Translations under genes and position numbers: made by a program
From: Roseburia sp.
GTDB taxonomy: Bacteria; Bacillota; Clostridia; Lachnospirales; Lachnospiraceae
NCBI GenBank assembly: GCA_017626625.1
Contig: JAGAIK010000399.1
Coordinates: 1 to 8,073, forward strand
Direction of reading: 5' to 3'
DNA: 8,073 nucleotides
Shown: in pieces, positions 7,036 through 8,073 of the stretch
How positions within the stretch are numbered: position 1 is the first letter of the stretch
Layout: each line of letters begins with the position of its first letter
The notes under the pieces: model-generated
What the model was told of the DNA's origin: nothing
The model's input: the letters and a program-made list of their open reading frames with translations, nothing else
The model's database searches: none

Positions 7036-7060
7036 CTCTTCACATTGTTTTGTTGTATTT

Positions 7061-7089
7061 AAGATAATACTTTTCTTTTCAAAATGCAA
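7061..7089 (-). promoter_or_regulatory. Candidate promoter for glnN
   Basis: On the minus strand TTGCAT (7089-7084) and TATCTT (7066-7061) are separated by 17 bases in strongly A/T-rich DNA. Each box is only a partial match to the sigma-A consensus (3 and 4 of 6). Transcription would begin near 7054, some 25 bases before the terminator hairpin and about 155 bases before the glnN ATG. Confidence 0.4.
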
Positions 7090-7122
7090 GTGAAAATTTT
7101 AGATTTTTTTAACTTTTACTAT

Positions 7123-7165
7123 TTTTAACAAGAATTAAAGTAGAACCTCAGAATTTTTGTTAAAA
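7123..7165. repeat. A/T-rich 14-bp inverted repeat between fba and glnN
   Basis: TTTTAACAAGAATT (7123-7136) pairs with AATTTTTGTTAAAA (7152-7165), with one G-T pair on the plus strand and a 15-base spacer. It lies 20-62 bases beyond the aldolase stop and upstream of the candidate glnN promoter. No T-run follows on the minus strand, so it is a poor terminator in that direction. A protein-binding site or a weak 3'-end structure are both possible. Confidence 0.45.
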
Positions 7166-7166
7166 T

Positions 7167-7185
7167 AGCTTAATCCAAAAAAGCT
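7167..7185 (-). terminator. Weak hairpin at the end of fba
   Basis: AGCTT/AAGCT (7185-7181 with 7171-7167) forms a 5-bp stem with a nine-base loop overlapping the aldolase stop codon. ATTTTAAC follows on the minus strand. It is short and weak, and is offered only as the nearest terminator-like sequence to the gene end. Confidence 0.2.
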
Positions 7186-8051
7186 TATTCTGCTTTTCCA
7201 ACGGAACCGAACAGCTCCATTTTTTCTTTTACAGTCGCTTTGATTGCTTCTGCACCCGGAGCTAAGAGCTTACGCGGGTCAAATCCTTTGCCCTCTAAGT
7301 CTTTTCCAGCCTCGATATATTTACGTGTTGCATCTGCGAAAGATAACTGACACTCTGTATTTACGTTAATCTTAGCTACGCCAAGGGAGATGGCTTTCTT
7401 AATCATATCCTCAGGGATACCGGTACCTCCGTGAAGTACTAAAGGCATGTCTCCTGTTAATTTCTGGATAGCATCCAAAGTCTCAAAGCTCAGTCCAGCC
7501 CAGTTTGCCGGATATTTTCCGTGAATGTTGCCGATACCGGCTGCTAACATGTCCACGCCAAGGTCAGCAATCTTCTTACACTCTGCCGGGTCAGCGCACT
7601 CGCCCATACCTACAACGCCGTCCTCTTCTCCGCCGATGGAACCAACCTCAGCCTCGATGGACATACCGTTTTTGTGTGCTAATGCTACTAACTCTGTTGT
7701 CTTAGCAACGTTCTCGTCGATAGGATAATGAGAACCGTCAAACATGATGGAAGAGAAACCAGCCTCTACACATTTTAAACATCCTTCATAAGAACCGTGG
7801 TCTAAGTGTAATGCTACCGGAACTGTGATATTTAACTCACCAATCATAGCCTTTACCATGGCAGCTACGGTCTTATAGCCTGTCATGTATTTTCCGGCGC
7901 CCTCAGAAACACCAAGGATAACCGGGGATTTGCACTCTTCTGCAGTAAGAAGAATGGATTTTGTCCACTCCAGGTTGTTGATGTTGAACTGACCAACAGC
8001 ATAGTGTCCTGCCTTTGCTTTCTGTAACATTTCTTTTGCAGATACTAACAT
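7185..8051 (-). CDS. fba: Class II fructose-1,6-bisphosphate aldolase
   Basis: This zinc-dependent cytoplasmic enzyme reversibly cleaves fructose-1,6-bisphosphate to dihydroxyacetone phosphate and glyceraldehyde-3-phosphate in glycolysis and gluconeogenesis. Its 288 residues match the short class II form (about 285 residues). Visible motifs are HLDHGSYEGC (82-91) with catalytic Asp84 and zinc ligand His85, SIMFDGSHYPIDENV (101-115), EAEVGSIGGEED (133-144), GNIHGKY with zinc ligand His177, LVLHGGTGIP with zinc ligand His207, and the phosphate-binding INVNTECQ (228-235). The start is fixed by GGAGG (8063-8059) seven bases before ATG, so the gene is complete although its promoter is outside the window. 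Tagatose-bisphosphate aldolases share this fold and cannot be fully excluded, but no galactitol or tagatose genes are nearby. The link to glnN is positional; no shared operon is evident across the 287-base spacer. Confidence 0.95.
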   Translation of the reverse strand: MLVSAKEMLQKAKAGHYAVGQFNINNLEWTKSILLTAEECKSPVILGVSEGAGKYMTGYKTVAAMVKAMIGELNITVPVALHLDHGSYEGCLKCVEAGFSSIMFDGSHYPIDENVAKTTELVALAHKNGMSIEAEVGSIGGEEDGVVGMGECADPAECKKIADLGVDMLAAGIGNIHGKYPANWAGLSFETLDAIQKLTGDMPLVLHGGTGIPEDMIKKAISLGVAKINVNTECQLSFADATRKYIEAGKDLEGKGFDPRKLLAPGAEAIKATVKEKMELFGSVGKAE

Positions 8052-8073
8052 TTCTTTTCCTCCATTTCTGCCC

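Noticed and set aside
6901..7089. 62-codon version of the glnN leader ORF starting at TTG 7089
   Set aside because: The TTG coincides with the candidate -35 box and has no ribosome binding site; only the ATG at 7035 is kept as a low-confidence start.
7505..7728. Plus-strand frames of 66 and 67 codons opposite fba
   Set aside because: They overlap each other and the conserved aldolase gene on the other strand, and have no start signals.

Overview
The window looks like chromosomal DNA of a Firmicute of the class Clostridia, most likely a gut Lachnospiraceae. That reading rests on strong AGGAGG-type ribosome binding sites, a type III glutamine synthetase, an ammonium transporter carrying its own PII domain, and A/T-rich spacers between moderately GC coding regions. 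The genus cannot be fixed from the sequence alone. I see no tRNA, rRNA, CRISPR array, insertion sequence or phage gene.

Layout. Positions 2-1795 (+) hold the 3' part of a membrane sensor histidine kinase whose start lies before the window. It ends at a 13-bp hairpin (1799-1828) that it shares with a convergent gene. Everything to the right is on the minus strand. Read in transcription order it is: class II fructose-bisphosphate aldolase (8051-7185), type III glutamine synthetase (6897-4777), an Amt-PII fusion (4518-2770), and a 223-residue protein with a degenerate receiver domain (2508-1837).

The two central genes form an ammonium uptake and assimilation pair: the transporter brings in ammonium, its fused PII domain can sense energy and carbon/nitrogen status, and GSIII fixes the ammonium into glutamine. 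The minus-strand genes do not look like one tight operon. Each is preceded by 250-290 bases of non-coding DNA containing terminator-like hairpins, and the degenerate receiver gene has its own near-consensus promoter (TTGTAA, 17 bases, TATAAT).

The most interesting material lies in the spacers and the regulators. (1) The leader of glnN contains a strong intrinsic terminator inside a 44-codon ORF that ends 3 bases before the glnN start. (2) The 258-base leader of amt is packed with hairpins, two of which are mutually exclusive. (3) The receiver-like protein has lost its phospho-acceptor Asp (Gly) and its acidic pocket (Asn-Lys). (4) The fused PII domain has Met at the usual uridylylation Tyr. 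Together these suggest nitrogen control through RNA structure and non-covalent sensing rather than standard phosphorylation or uridylylation. That last sentence is inference.
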